From: Streptomyces alanosinicus
GTDB lineage: Bacteria > Actinomycetota > Actinomycetes > Streptomycetales > Streptomycetaceae
Length of the DNA stretch: 64,000 nt
Assembly (NCBI RefSeq): GCF_014650595.1
Contig: NZ_BMVG01000003.1
Span: forward strand, 372,001 to 436,000
Direction: 5' to 3'
Shown here one piece after another: positions 25,879-35,162 of this stretch. The position numbers were made by a program, and so were the translations under genes. The notes beneath the pieces were generated by a model that saw nothing but the letters and a program-made list of their open reading frames with translations, was not told the DNA's origin and searched no databases. The stretch's first letter is position 1, and every line of letters begins with the position of its first letter.

Positions 25879-27099
25879 TTACCCAGGCAGCGAGGTCAGC
25901 GGCTTCAGCCCGTCCGCACCCGCACCCCGGTTCAGCAGCGTACCCTCCGTCCGTTCGAACGCCAGCCGCAATCGGGCCTTCTGAGTGTCCGTCAGGTGGT
26001 GGTCGTCGCGCAGTGCGGCCGGCACGTCCAGCAGGCGGTAGTCCTGCACGTCGTCGTCGCCGTAGGCGGCCTTCCCACCGTCGCGGACGTTCTCGGCGTC
26101 CGGCGGGATCGTCAGCAGCGTCGGCTCGAAGCGCGGCTGGACGTCCCAGCGCCCCTTGCCGCGCTCGGTGAAGGTGAACCAGGCGATCACACCCTCCTCG
26201 GTCAGCCCCGTCGGCTGCTCGTGCCGGGCGATCTGGTTACCGAGCCCGTAGCTGATCCAGGTCCCGTGGACCTTCTCCATCGGCTCCACGACATGCGCGT
26301 GATGACCGATGACCAGGTTGATACCGGTGTGCCGGGCGATCTGCCGGGCGAAGGAGATCTGCCCGCCGGACGGTTCGGGATGGTGCTCACGACCCCAGTG
26401 CAGGGAGAGGATCACCACGTCGGCGCCGGCCTTGCGGGCCCGCTGCTCGGCGGCCTTGATCCGGCCGAGGTCCTGCTGGTTGGCCAGCCACGGCTTGCCC
26501 TTCGGCAGCCGGTGCGGCTCGTTGAAGCCGTACGCGAAGGATATCTGGGCCACCTTGACGCCCTTGACGTCCATGACCAGCGGGGTCTGCGCCTCCTTCG
26601 CGGTCCGGAAGGAGCCGGTGTGCTTCAGCCCGGCGGCGTCCAGCGCGTCCAGGGTGCGCTTCACACCGTCATAGCCGTGGTCGAGGGTGTGGTTGGAGGC
26701 GGTGGAGCAGGTGTCGTAACCGATGTCCTTGATCGTCTTCGCCTGCTGCGGAGGCACCTGGAAGTCCGGGAAGCCCTCGAAGGGGCCCTTCGCCGGGCCC
26801 ATCACCGGCTCGAAGTGGCAGATGGCCAGGTCCGCCTTGCTGATCAGCGGCTTGATCCCGGCCATCATCGGCCCGAAGTCCAGCCCGTCCACGCCCTTGC
26901 CGGTGCGCCCCGCGTCCTTGCGTGCCTGGTCGACCAGTTCGGGGTGCATCAGGATGTCCCCGGCCGCCGCGACGGTGAAGGAACGTCCGCCGCCCTCGGG
27001 TGAGGCGTCGTCCGACAGAAGACCACAGCCGGAGACTGCGGCGAGCAGGGAGAGCGGGGTCAGCAGGGACAGCAGGGTCCGGCTACGGCGTGTGTTCAC
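25879..27099 (-). CDS. capA: CapA/PgsA-family lipoprotein
   Basis: A 406-residue lipoprotein with lipobox LAAVSGC (lipidated Cys at about 25). The metallophosphatase-like CapA domain has the expected motifs: AAAGDILMHPE, CHFEPVMG, STASNHTLDHG, LSLHWGREHHPEP and VIGHHAHVVEPME. In Bacillus the CapA/PgsA protein is needed, with PgsB and PgsC, for synthesis or export of poly-gamma-glutamate. GTG 27099 (VNTRRSRTLL) is used because it gives a proper signal peptide; a TTG one codon earlier is also possible. It faces a divergent gene only 20 bp away and is first in the leftward locus, 200 bp before the Cache-HAMP gene. Confidence 0.88.
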   Translation of the reverse strand: MNTRRSRTLLSLLTPLSLLAAVSGCGLLSDDASPEGGGRSFTVAAAGDILMHPELVDQARKDAGRTGKGVDGLDFGPMMAGIKPLISKADLAICHFEPVMGPAKGPFEGFPDFQVPPQQAKTIKDIGYDTCSTASNHTLDHGYDGVKRTLDALDAAGLKHTGSFRTAKEAQTPLVMDVKGVKVAQISFAYGFNEPHRLPKGKPWLANQQDLGRIKAAEQRARKAGADVVILSLHWGREHHPEPSGGQISFARQIARHTGINLVIGHHAHVVEPMEKVHGTWISYGLGNQIARHEQPTGLTEEGVIAWFTFTERGKGRWDVQPRFEPTLLTIPPDAENVRDGGKAAYGDDDVQDYRLLDVPAALRDDHHLTDTQKARLRLAFERTEGTLLNRGAGADGLKPLTSLPG

Positions 27100-27111
27100 C
27101 AAGATATCTTG
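27100..27111. promoter_or_regulatory. 12-bp palindrome between capA and the divergent gene
   Basis: CAAGATATCTTG is a perfect palindrome and fills most of the 20 bp between the two divergent start codons (27099 and 27120). A second partial half-site (TATCTTGATA, 27105-27114) overlaps it. MarR-type regulators often bind such AT-rich dyads. Its position could control both genes at once. Confidence 0.5.
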
Positions 27112-27119
27112 ATACAACC

Positions 27120-28094
27120 ATGAGAGCCCATCGCTCACGCGTCATAACGATCGCAACAATTCTGCTGGCCGTCGCCACCCTGGCCGCATGTCTGACCGTC
27201 CTGCTCCGGCGCACGGACGGCGGCTCCGACGATGCCGGCCGGCCCGTCCCGCCGGGGGTCGCACCGATCGACCTGGCGCGCGAGGTGGCCGACTACACCG
27301 GCCGGTTCGGCCCCGGCCACGGCTATCGGCAGCCCGGCCGGGCCGACCGCGAGGACATCGCCTCGGCCATCGGGATGTTGCTCGACGGCCAGCGCAAACA
27401 AGCGGAACAGCGGCTTTCACAACGCGATTTCACCGTGCGCACGGTCGTCGACCGGCCCTCCGGCCGCCGTCTCGTCGAGGTGGCGGACCGTACCGACGCG
27501 GCCGTGACACCGCGCGGCTGGGGCCGGGTCTACCTCGACCTGGACCACCACCCGAGCTGGTCGGTCCAGGTTCCGCATCCCGGCTTCGACCTGGGTACCG
27601 AGCAGCTGGGCGTGCGGGTGCTGCGCGGCTCGCCCGGCGGGATCCTGGTGATAGCAGGAGCACATCGCAAAGCCGGGGTCGGCAATTCCGCGGATGTGGC
27701 GCACCGCACGGACACCGTCTTCCACGCCATCTGCGCCGAGCTGGCCCGCCGCGGGATGCCCGGGATCCAGCTGCACGGCTTCGCCGCCTCCGCCGCGCCC
27801 GACTATGACGTGATCGCCTCCACCGGTGCCGGGACGGCGGCCCAGCCGGAGGGCCGCGAGCTGGCCGACGCCCTGCGCGGGCACGGTTTCGCGGTGTGCC
27901 GGGCCTGGGTGCGCTCCTGTCCGCTGGAGGGCAGGACGAATGTGCAGGGGCACGCGGCCGACGCCGACCATGTGCCGTTCCTGCACGTCGAGTTCTCCCC
28001 CACGGTCCGGGCCGGAGGACAGCCCGCCGAGCGGGCGGCCGCCGCGATCGCCGAGATCACCCGCCGATGGGCGGCGAAACCCGTGAAAGACTGA
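27120..28094 (+). CDS. Membrane-anchored protein, possible hydrolase of the pgs-like locus
   Basis: A 324-residue protein with an N-terminal membrane anchor (VITIATILLAVATLAACLTVLL) and an extracytoplasmic domain. I do not recognise a family with certainty. Conserved-looking polar motifs suggest a metal-dependent hydrolase: VIAGAHRKAGVGNSADVAHR with DTVFHA (about 180-207), GIQLHGFA (about 223) and HVPFLHVEFSP with a Glu near the end (about 288-298). The HR...D...HGF...HxE pattern resembles the way zinc peptidases and poly-gamma-glutamate hydrolases present His/Asp/Glu ligands, but I see no firm match. ATG 27120 is used; there is little room for an RBS. It is divergent from capA and 39 bp before the NYN gene. 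Confidence 0.6.
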   Translation: MRAHRSRVITIATILLAVATLAACLTVLLRRTDGGSDDAGRPVPPGVAPIDLAREVADYTGRFGPGHGYRQPGRADREDIASAIGMLLDGQRKQAEQRLSQRDFTVRTVVDRPSGRRLVEVADRTDAAVTPRGWGRVYLDLDHHPSWSVQVPHPGFDLGTEQLGVRVLRGSPGGILVIAGAHRKAGVGNSADVAHRTDTVFHAICAELARRGMPGIQLHGFAASAAPDYDVIASTGAGTAAQPEGRELADALRGHGFAVCRAWVRSCPLEGRTNVQGHAADADHVPFLHVEFSPTVRAGGQPAERAAAAIAEITRRWAAKPVKD

Positions 28095-28133
28095 GTGCGT
28101 CACACACGCGCTACCACGGGGCTGTTACCGGAC

Positions 28134-28529
28134 ATGACGGACACTTCGGGTGTGGCGGACGAGCCCCTCCCCCTGCTCATCGTCGACGGTGCGAACGTCG
28201 TCGGGTCGGTGCCCGACGGCTGGTGGCGCGACCGCCGCGGCGCCGCCGAGCGCCTGCGCGACCGGCTGGTGCCCTTCGCCCGGTCCGGTGTGCCGGGACT
28301 GCCCGGTCCGGTGGAGCTGGTCCTGGTGGTGGAGGGTGCCGCCCGGGGCGTGGCCCCGGTGCCCGGGGTGCGGGTCGCGGACGCGCCCGGCAGCGGCGAC
28401 GACCTGATCGTGGACCTCGCGGCGGCGGCCGGCCGCGCATGCCTGGTCGTCACCGCCGACCGCGAACTGCGCCGCCGGGTCCAGGAGCACGGCGCCCAGG
28501 TCACCGGCCCGCGCTCGGTGCTGAGCTGA
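28134..28529 (+). CDS. NYN/PIN-like domain protein (putative RNase)
   Basis: A 131-residue cytosolic protein. The NYN fold signature is clear: LLIVDGANVVGS (acidic residue and Asn at the active site), GSGDDLIVDLAAAAG (second acidic cluster) and CLVVTADRELRRRV (third). Such YacP/NYN proteins are metal-dependent ribonucleases. Some databases label this group as NTP pyrophosphohydrolase, which the motifs do not support. ATG 28134 gives the shortest leader before the fold. Confidence 0.75.
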   Translation: MTDTSGVADEPLPLLIVDGANVVGSVPDGWWRDRRGAAERLRDRLVPFARSGVPGLPGPVELVLVVEGAARGVAPVPGVRVADAPGSGDDLIVDLAAAAGRACLVVTADRELRRRVQEHGAQVTGPRSVLS

Positions 28530-28563
28530 ACTGAGCTGAGCCGGGCTGAGCCATCCGTACGGT

Positions 28564-28579
28564 GGCGGGCGAGCCCGCC
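28564..28579. terminator. Short hairpin between the convergent NYN and glycosyltransferase genes
   Basis: ggcggg-cgag-cccgcc lies 1 bp after the glycosyltransferase stop (28581) and 34 bp after the NYN stop. The stem is short but GC-rich; there is no T-run. Confidence 0.45.
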
Positions 28580-28580
28580 G

Positions 28581-30041
28581 TCACTCCCCGGGCACCCGGG
28601 TGTACAGCACCGCTCCGTCCACGGTGCCCGTCTCCTCGTACCGGGCGGCCAGCCACCGGCGCAGGGTCGGGACACGGCCCGGGGCGTACGGCTTGCCCCG
28701 GGAGTCGTCGACGACCAGGGCCGGTGCATGGCGGTCCAGCTCCCCCCGGAAGACCGGCCAGGCGCCGGCGACGGCGTACTTCTCGCCGACGCCGGGGCCG
28801 CCCCGGCCGCCGCTGTAGTTGGTGAGCAGGCCCGCGGTGAGATAGCGGGTGGCGGGGGCGCGGCCGGCCAGCCAGTACGTCTCCGGGTGCATGCCCCAGA
28901 CGAGGACCCGCTCGGCGGTGGTGGTGCGCCGGTCGAGGGCGGCCGCGAGCCGCTGGGCGTGGGCGAGTTCGGGGCGCGGGGCGATCAGGCCCCAGACCAG
29001 GAAGAGGGCACAGGCCCCGGCCGAGGTGCGGACGGCCCGCGCACGCCGTCCGGCGGGCAGCGCGTGCAGCGCGGCGGTCGCCGACAGGGCGAGCGGCGGG
29101 GTGAGCTGCAGAAAATAGTGGCCGAAGAAGTGGCAGCCGGGGGTCACCGCGACCACCGAGGAGGCCAGCCACAGCCACAGGTCCGCCGCGGACGCACGGG
29201 TGACGCGCAGGGTCCGTACGACGGGTGCGAGCAGGCCCGCCGAGGCCCCGGCCAGGAGCGCGCCGTTCGCCGACGCACGGGCGAGGACATGGAGCTCGGA
29301 GCCGGCGAAGGAGGCGTAGGCGGCGGAGCCGGTCACCGTCCAGAACAGGAATCCGGCCGGGTCCGTCAGCAGGGCCGCGCCGAGCACCGGCAGCAGAGCG
29401 CCGGCCGCGAGCCGCAGCACGTCCCGACGCGGGGCGCCCCGCCGGTGCAGCAGCCAGGCCACCGGCAGCAGCACCGCGCCGCCGGTCTGCTTGGCGAGGA
29501 ACGCAGCGGCCACGGCGCACCCGGCCGCACCCCAGCGTCCGCGGTCCGCGCACCACAGCGCGGCGGCCGTACCGGGCAGCATGAACACCTCGAAGCCGAC
29601 CGCCTGCGCGTCCTCGGGGTTGAGCCCGACCGAGACCAGCAGATACAGCACCCCGGCGGTGCGGCCCGCGCCGTCGCCCCAGCGGCGCCGGGCGAGGGCG
29701 GCGACCGCCACGGCCGTGAGCAGATGGGCGAGGACCGCCAGCACCCGAAGCGGGGTCAGCGATCCGGAGCCGCACACCGCGAACACCGCCTCGTACAGCC
29801 AGGGCAGCAGCGGCGGTTTGCGGTCCACCACCGTGTCGTAGAGCTGCCCGCCGTGGGCCAGCAGCCGTGCCTGGACGGCGAGGTAGCCCTCGTCCGGGTT
29901 CCACAGCGGACGGACGAAGGACGGCAGCCGGGTGACACCGGCCAGGGCCGCGAGGAGGGGCAGCAGCCGCGTCCAGTACGCCGTCCGGGTGACGGCCCTG
30001 ATGACTACGGTCCGTACAGGGGCGAGCGGGGCGGCAGACAT
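28581..30041 (-). CDS. Membrane glycosyltransferase, GT39/ArnT-like
   Basis: A 486-residue polytopic membrane protein with about 10 helices and a soluble C-terminal region (about 390-486). The first extracytoplasmic loop has RPLWNPDEGYLAVQARLL, the acidic motif of polyprenyl-phosphate-sugar transferases of the PMT/ArnT superfamily, followed by DRKPPLLPWLYEAVF. HFFGHYFLQLTPPLAL is another typical segment. It probably transfers a sugar from a polyprenyl-phosphate donor to an acceptor outside the membrane; donor and acceptor are unknown. ATG 30041 has TAGCGT 7 bp upstream on the minus strand and no RBS, fitting a leaderless mRNA. Confidence 0.82.
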   Translation of the reverse strand: MSAAPLAPVRTVVIRAVTRTAYWTRLLPLLAALAGVTRLPSFVRPLWNPDEGYLAVQARLLAHGGQLYDTVVDRKPPLLPWLYEAVFAVCGSGSLTPLRVLAVLAHLLTAVAVAALARRRWGDGAGRTAGVLYLLVSVGLNPEDAQAVGFEVFMLPGTAAALWCADRGRWGAAGCAVAAAFLAKQTGGAVLLPVAWLLHRRGAPRRDVLRLAAGALLPVLGAALLTDPAGFLFWTVTGSAAYASFAGSELHVLARASANGALLAGASAGLLAPVVRTLRVTRASAADLWLWLASSVVAVTPGCHFFGHYFLQLTPPLALSATAALHALPAGRRARAVRTSAGACALFLVWGLIAPRPELAHAQRLAAALDRRTTTAERVLVWGMHPETYWLAGRAPATRYLTAGLLTNYSGGRGGPGVGEKYAVAGAWPVFRGELDRHAPALVVDDSRGKPYAPGRVPTLRRWLAARYEETGTVDGAVLYTRVPGE

Positions 30042-30115
30042 GGCCTGCACGCTATCCGGCCCCGCCATTCCCGCCGAAGCGGGACATACGGGGCCGGGCG
30101 AGGTGATGAGTGCGG

Positions 30116-31624
30116 CTACGGGTTGTTACCGGTGGCCTGTCGGGCGGCCTGGTCCGCCTGGGCCAGCCGGCTGTGGGAGCGGCTGTAGAGGAAGTAGACG
30201 ACGAAGCCGATCGCCATCCAGACGGCGAACCGCAGCCAGGTCTCGGCGGGCAGGTTGAGCATCAGCCAGAGCGAGGCGAGCACGGAGAGCACCGGGACGA
30301 CGGGCACCAGCGGGGTCCTGAAGGCGCGGTGCAGGTCGGGACGGGTCCGGCGGAGGATGATCACGCTGATCGCGACGACGACGAAGGCGAACAGGGTACC
30401 GATGTTCACCAGCTCTGCCAGCTCGCTCAGACTGGTGAAGCCCGCCACGATCGCGATGACCACACCGAGCAGGATCGTCGGCCGGTAGGGGGTACGGAAC
30501 CGCGGGTGGGTGTGCGAGAAGAAGCGGGGCAGCAGGCCGTCGCGGCTCATCGCGAAGAAGACGCGGGACTGGCCGAGGAGCAGGATCATGCACACCGTGG
30601 TCAGGCCGATGGCCGCGCCGAAGCTGATCAGGCCCGCGAACCAGGGATGGCCGGTGGACTTGAACGCGTCGGCGAGCGGCGCGTCCACGGACAGCGAGCT
30701 GTACTTCTCCATGCCGGTCACCACGATGGCCACGGCGACGTACAGCGCGGTGCAGATGATCAGCGAGCCGAGGATGCCGCGCGGCACGTCGCGCTGCGGG
30801 TTGCGGGTCTCCTCGGCGGCGGTGGCCACGACGTCGAAGCCGATGAAGGCGAAGAAGACCACGGAGGCGGCGGTGAAGATGCCCATGACGCCGAAGTTGG
30901 AGGGGGCCCAGCCGAACATGAGCTGGATGAGGGGCGCCTTGAGGCTGCCGCCCGCCGGGACCGGCTGCTGCTTCGGGATGAACGGGTCGTAGTTGCCGCT
31001 CTTGATGAAGAAGGCGCCGGCGATGATCACCACGAGCACGACCGCCACCTTCACGGCGACGACGACGGTGGTGACCCGCGCGGACAGCTTCATGCCGACG
31101 ACGAGGATGGCGGTGAGGACCAGCACGAGGAGCGCGGCGAGGATGTCGAAGCCGAACCCGGAGGCACCGTCCCGGCCGCTGAGGTACGCCGGCAGGTGCC
31201 AGCCCGCGTTGTCGAGCAGCGAGTGGATGTAGCCGGACCAGCCGACGGCGACCACCGCCGTGCCGAGCGCCAGTTCCAGGACCAGGTCCCAGCCGATGAT
31301 CCAGGCGGGGAACTCGCCGAGCGAGGCGTAGGAGAAGGTGTACGCCGATCCGGCGACCGGCACGGTGGAGGCGAACTCGGCGTAGCACAGCGCGGCGAGC
31401 GCGCAGACCACACCGGCGACGACGAACGACAGGGACACCGCGGGCCCGGCGGTGTTCTTGGCGGCCGTGCCGGTGAGCACGAAGATGCCGGTGCCGATGA
31501 TGACGCCGACGCCGAAGACGGTCAGATCGAGGGCGGACAGGGACTTGCGCAGCGCGTGCTCGGGCTCCTCCGTGTCCCGGATCGACTGCTCGATGTTCTT
31601 CGTCCGAAACAGCGCATTGCTCAC
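30116..31624 (-). CDS. APC-family amino acid permease
   Basis: A 502-residue permease with 12 or more membrane helices. The first helix region VFGVGVIIGTGIFVLTGTAA carries the substrate-binding G-x-G of the amino acid-polyamine-organocation family, followed by AALCYAEFASTVPVAGSAYTF and FFAFIGFDVVATAAEETRNPQ. This pattern fits the cationic amino acid/YfnA subgroup. It takes up amino acids with protons; the substrate is not determined. GTG 31624 is preceded by GGGAGG; the longer frame to 31735 has no RBS. It is monocistronic, 161 bp after dxs on the same strand. Confidence 0.88.
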   Translation of the reverse strand: MSNALFRTKNIEQSIRDTEEPEHALRKSLSALDLTVFGVGVIIGTGIFVLTGTAAKNTAGPAVSLSFVVAGVVCALAALCYAEFASTVPVAGSAYTFSYASLGEFPAWIIGWDLVLELALGTAVVAVGWSGYIHSLLDNAGWHLPAYLSGRDGASGFGFDILAALLVLVLTAILVVGMKLSARVTTVVVAVKVAVVLVVIIAGAFFIKSGNYDPFIPKQQPVPAGGSLKAPLIQLMFGWAPSNFGVMGIFTAASVVFFAFIGFDVVATAAEETRNPQRDVPRGILGSLIICTALYVAVAIVVTGMEKYSSLSVDAPLADAFKSTGHPWFAGLISFGAAIGLTTVCMILLLGQSRVFFAMSRDGLLPRFFSHTHPRFRTPYRPTILLGVVIAIVAGFTSLSELAELVNIGTLFAFVVVAISVIILRRTRPDLHRAFRTPLVPVVPVLSVLASLWLMLNLPAETWLRFAVWMAIGFVVYFLYSRSHSRLAQADQAARQATGNNP

Positions 31625-31721
31625 GGGCCTACCTCCCACGCTTGTCGCCTCGGCCTGGCTCGGCATGATCGAGAGGGCTGGGGATGCGTATGCCCCGGCA
31701 CTGGCAGGTTCACGCAAGAGA

Positions 31722-31758
31722 GCCGGTTCCGCCACCCGTAGGAGGTGACGGAACCGGC
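31722..31758. terminator. Hairpin after dxs
   Basis: Fifteen-base arms (31722-31736 and 31744-31758) pair with one mismatch around the loop cgtagga. It lies 28 bp after the dxs stop. A tttt run follows on the plus strand, and a weaker tctctt on the minus strand where dxs is read. Confidence 0.75.
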
Positions 31759-31785
31759 CCTTTTCGGATCAGGGTGCCGCGGGTG

Positions 31786-33714
31786 TCAGTCGCGCGCGGG
31801 CTCCACCGAGTCCACGTCGGCGGCGGTGCGGTCGTATCTGCCGTCGAGCTTGGCCACCAGCCCGGTGACCTGGCGGGCGATGTCGGGGGCGGTCAGGCCG
31901 ATCTCGGCGAGGACCTCGCCGCGCGAGGCGTGGTCGAGGAACCGGGGCGGGATGCCGAAGTCGCGCAGCGGCACGTCCACGCCCGCGTCGCGCAGGGCCT
32001 GGGCGATCGCGGCGCCGACACCGCCGACGCGGCTGTTGTCCTCGACGGTGACGACGACCCGGTGCCGCTCGGCCAGCGGGGCCATGGCCTCGTCGACGGG
32101 CTTGACCCAGCGCGGGTCGACGACGGTGGTGGAGATGCCCTGCTTGTCGAGCAGGCCGGCGATCTCCAGGCACATCGGGGCGAGGGCGCCGACCGAGACC
32201 AGCAGCACATCCGGCCGGTCGGTGCCGGGCTCGCGCAGCACGTCCATGCCGCCGACCCGGCCCACGGCGGGTACGGCGGGGCCGACCGCGCCCTTGGAGA
32301 AGCGCACCACGGTCGGCGCGTCGTCGACGGCCACGGCCTCCCGCAGCTGGGCCCGCACCTGCTCGGCGTCGCGCGGCGCGGCCAGCCTGAGCCCTGGTAC
32401 GACCTGCAGGATCGACATGTCCCACATGCCGTTGTGCGAGGCGCCGTCGGTGCCGGTGACGCCGGCCCGGTCGAGCACGAAGGTGACCCCGCACTTGTGC
32501 AGGGCCACATCCATGAGGACCTGGTCGAAGGCGCGGTTGAGGAAGGTGGCGTACACGGCGAAGACGGGGTGCAGCCCGCCGTGCGCGAGGCCGGCCGCGG
32601 AGACGGCGCCGTGCTGCTCGGCGATGCCGACGTCGTAGATCCGGTCGGGGAAGGTGTCGGCGAACTTCTTCAGGCCGACCGGCTGCAGCATGGCCGCCGT
32701 GATCGCCACGATGTCGTCGCGTTCCTTGCCGAGCCTGACCATCTCGTCACCGAAGACGGAGGTCCAGTCGGCGCCCGAGGCCTTGACCGGCAGACCGGTG
32801 TCGGGGTGGATGGGCCCGATGCCGTGGAACCGGTCGGCCTCGTCCTGCAGGGCCGGCTGGTAGCCGCGGCCCTTCTCGGTGAGGCAGTGCACGATGACCG
32901 GCCCGCCGAACCGCTTGGCGCGGGCCAGCGCCGACTCCAGCGCCTCGATGTCATGGCCGTCGATCGGGCCGACGTACTTCAGCCCCAGGTCCTCGAACAT
33001 GCCCTGCGGGGCGATGAAGTCCTTCAGGCCCTTCTTGGCGCCGTGCAGCGTCTCGTAGAGCGGCCTGCCGACGACGGGCGTGCGCTCCAGCAGATCCTTG
33101 CCCCGGGCCAGGAACCGCTCGTACCCGTCGGTCGTCCGGAGCGTGGCCAGGTGGTTGGCGAGGCCGCCGATGGTCGGGGCGTACGACCGCTCGTTGTCGT
33201 TGACGACGATGACCAGCGGGCGGTCCTTGGCGTCGGCGATGTTGTTCAGCGCCTCCCAGGCCATACCGCCGGTGAGCGCCCCGTCGCCGATGACGGCGAC
33301 GACATGGCTGTCCCGCTTCTTGAGCTGGTTGGCCTTGGCGATGCCGTCGGCCCAGCCGAGCACGGTCGAGGCGTGGCTGTTCTCGATGACGTCGTGCTCG
33401 GACTCGGCCTGCGAGGGGTAGCCGGACAGGCCGCCCTTCTTCTTCAGCTGGGAGAAGTCCTGCCGGCCGGTGAGCAGCTTGTGCACATAGGACTGGTGGC
33501 CGGTGTCCCAGAGCACCTTGTCCTTCGGCGAGTCGAAGACCCGGTGCAGGGCGATGGTCAGCTCCACCACACCGAGGTTGGGGCCGAGGTGGCCGCCGGT
33601 CTTGGAGACGGCCTCGACGAGGAAGCTCCGGATCTCCCCCGCCAGCTGGTCCAGCTCCTCCTGGCTGAGCCGGTCCAGATCGCGCGGTCCCGTGATGCGG
33701 GTCAGCAGCGGCAC
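31786..33714 (-). CDS. dxs: 1-deoxy-D-xylulose-5-phosphate synthase
   Basis: A 642-residue thiamine-diphosphate enzyme that condenses pyruvate and glyceraldehyde 3-phosphate, the first step of the MEP isoprenoid pathway. Visible motifs: [13 protein letters not shown] (N-terminal His region), [14 protein letters not shown], the ThDP motif [17 protein letters not shown] with [20 protein letters not shown], the catalytic Glu region [16 protein letters not shown] and [19 protein letters not shown] 33714 (VPLLTRI) has AAGGAGG 5 bp upstream. Confidence 0.96.
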   Translation of the reverse strand: MPLLTRITGPRDLDRLSQEELDQLAGEIRSFLVEAVSKTGGHLGPNLGVVELTIALHRVFDSPKDKVLWDTGHQSYVHKLLTGRQDFSQLKKKGGLSGYPSQAESEHDVIENSHASTVLGWADGIAKANQLKKRDSHVVAVIGDGALTGGMAWEALNNIADAKDRPLVIVVNDNERSYAPTIGGLANHLATLRTTDGYERFLARGKDLLERTPVVGRPLYETLHGAKKGLKDFIAPQGMFEDLGLKYVGPIDGHDIEALESALARAKRFGGPVIVHCLTEKGRGYQPALQDEADRFHGIGPIHPDTGLPVKASGADWTSVFGDEMVRLGKERDDIVAITAAMLQPVGLKKFADTFPDRIYDVGIAEQHGAVSAAGLAHGGLHPVFAVYATFLNRAFDQVLMDVALHKCGVTFVLDRAGVTGTDGASHNGMWDMSILQVVPGLRLAAPRDAEQVRAQLREAVAVDDAPTVVRFSKGAVGPAVPAVGRVGGMDVLREPGTDRPDVLLVSVGALAPMCLEIAGLLDKQGISTTVVDPRWVKPVDEAMAPLAERHRVVVTVEDNSRVGGVGAAIAQALRDAGVDVPLRDFGIPPRFLDHASRGEVLAEIGLTAPDIARQVTGLVAKLDGRYDRTAADVDSVEPARD

Positions 33715-33795
33715 CCGTGCCTCCTTGCAGTAGAGCTGATCGAGCTTTCGCCGGGCTCGCCCGAGTCTAATGTTCCGGCTTTCCACGACACGACA

Positions 33796-33823
33796 GTGCC
33801 CGGCACGTTGAGGCGCCGGGCAC
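33796..33823. terminator. Hairpin after xylH
   Basis: Nine-bp arms (gtgcccggc / gccgggcac) around a 10-base loop, 28 bp after the stop of the leftward permease gene. It separates the sugar operon from dxs. Confidence 0.75.
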
Positions 33824-33851
33824 GTCGGGTGAGCGAGGACAGGCGGCGCCT

Positions 33852-35162
33852 TTACGCGCGGCCGGCCGTCTTCTGCGTCTTGCGGGTGATGGAGTCGATC
33901 ACCACCGTGGTCAACAGCACAGCCGCGGTGATCATGTACTTGACCGGCTCCGCGATGGACTCCAGCTGCAGCCCGTACTGGATCGAGACGATCACCAGCA
34001 CACCGAGCAGCGCGTTCCATGTACGACCGCGCCCGCCGAACAGCGACGTACCACCGATGACGGCCGCGGCGATCGCGTTCATCAGCAGGTCACCGGTGCC
34101 GGCGCTCTGGTTCGCCGAAGCGATCTTCGACGCCAGGAACAGGCCGCCGATCGCCGCGAAACCACCCGAGATGGCGAACACGGAGATCCGCACCGCGGTG
34201 ACGTTGATACCCGCACGGCGGGACGCCTCCACGCTGCCGCCGAGCGCGAAGATCTTGCGGCCGTAGGCGGTACGGCGCAGCACGAAGTCCGTGCCGATCA
34301 GGAAGACCAGGAAGATCACCGTGGCCAGCGGCAGGCCCTTGTACTGGTTGTACATGTAGGCCGCGGCGAAGGAGATCACGGCCAGCAGCACGGTCCGCAG
34401 GATCGTGTCGCTGAGCGGCCGGGCCGGGATGCCCGCGGCCTGCCGGCGCCGGTTGCTCAGGAAGGAGGTGAGGAAGAACACGGCCACCACGACGACGGCG
34501 AGCCCGTAGGCGGCGGCCACGTCCGAGAAGTAGTACGTGGTCAGCCTGCCGACCAGGCCGTTCGGGTCGAGGTTGATCGTGCCGTCCGCGCCGAGCACCT
34601 TCAGCATGAAGCCCAGCCAGAACAGCAGACCGGCCAGCGTCACGGCGAAGGCGGGGGCGCCGAGCACCGCGAAGAAGAAGCCGTGCAGCGCGCCGATGGC
34701 GATGCCGGCGCCGACGGCGACGAGTACGGCCGCCCACTCGGGCCAGCCCTGGTTGACCGCGAGGACACCGGCGAGGGCGCTGGCCGCACCGCTGACCGAG
34801 CCGACCGACAGGTCGATCTCGCCGAGCAGCAGCACGAACACGATGCCGACCGAGATCATGCCCGTGCCGACCATCGTGATCGTGATGTCGTTGATGTTCT
34901 GCGCGGACAGGAACTGCGAGTTGAGCACCTGGAAGATGATGCAGATGATCGCGAGGCCCACGACGACCGGCAGCGAGCCCAGCTCGCCGGCCTTCATCTT
35001 GCGCTTGAACTCGTGCCAGTAGCCGAGCAGGCCCTCCTGCTGGACCAGCAGGCGCGGGTCGACCGCGGTGACCGCGGCGGCCGCGGCCTCGGGGTTCTCG
35101 ACGACGGTCTCGTCCTGCGAGGGCGTCTCGTCGACGTTCGCGGAGGTCTTGTCGATGCTCAC
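33852..35162 (-). CDS. xylH: Sugar ABC transporter permease (XylH-like)
   Basis: A 436-residue permease of the RbsC/XylH family (CUT2) with about 10-12 membrane helices. The family motif [16 protein letters not shown] is present. A cytosolic EAA-like region ([21 protein letters not shown]) contacts the ATPase. The acidic N-terminal 45 residues ([16 protein letters not shown]...) are soluble. GTG 35162 overlaps the TGA of xylG and has GGGGAGG 7 bp upstream. With xylF and xylG it forms an importer, most likely for xylose, by synteny with the S. coelicolor xylFGH genes beside rok7B7. Confidence 0.88.
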   Translation of the reverse strand: MSIDKTSANVDETPSQDETVVENPEAAAAAVTAVDPRLLVQQEGLLGYWHEFKRKMKAGELGSLPVVVGLAIICIIFQVLNSQFLSAQNINDITITMVGTGMISVGIVFVLLLGEIDLSVGSVSGAASALAGVLAVNQGWPEWAAVLVAVGAGIAIGALHGFFFAVLGAPAFAVTLAGLLFWLGFMLKVLGADGTINLDPNGLVGRLTTYYFSDVAAAYGLAVVVVAVFFLTSFLSNRRRQAAGIPARPLSDTILRTVLLAVISFAAAYMYNQYKGLPLATVIFLVFLIGTDFVLRRTAYGRKIFALGGSVEASRRAGINVTAVRISVFAISGGFAAIGGLFLASKIASANQSAGTGDLLMNAIAAAVIGGTSLFGGRGRTWNALLGVLVIVSIQYGLQLESIAEPVKYMITAAVLLTTVVIDSITRKTQKTAGRA

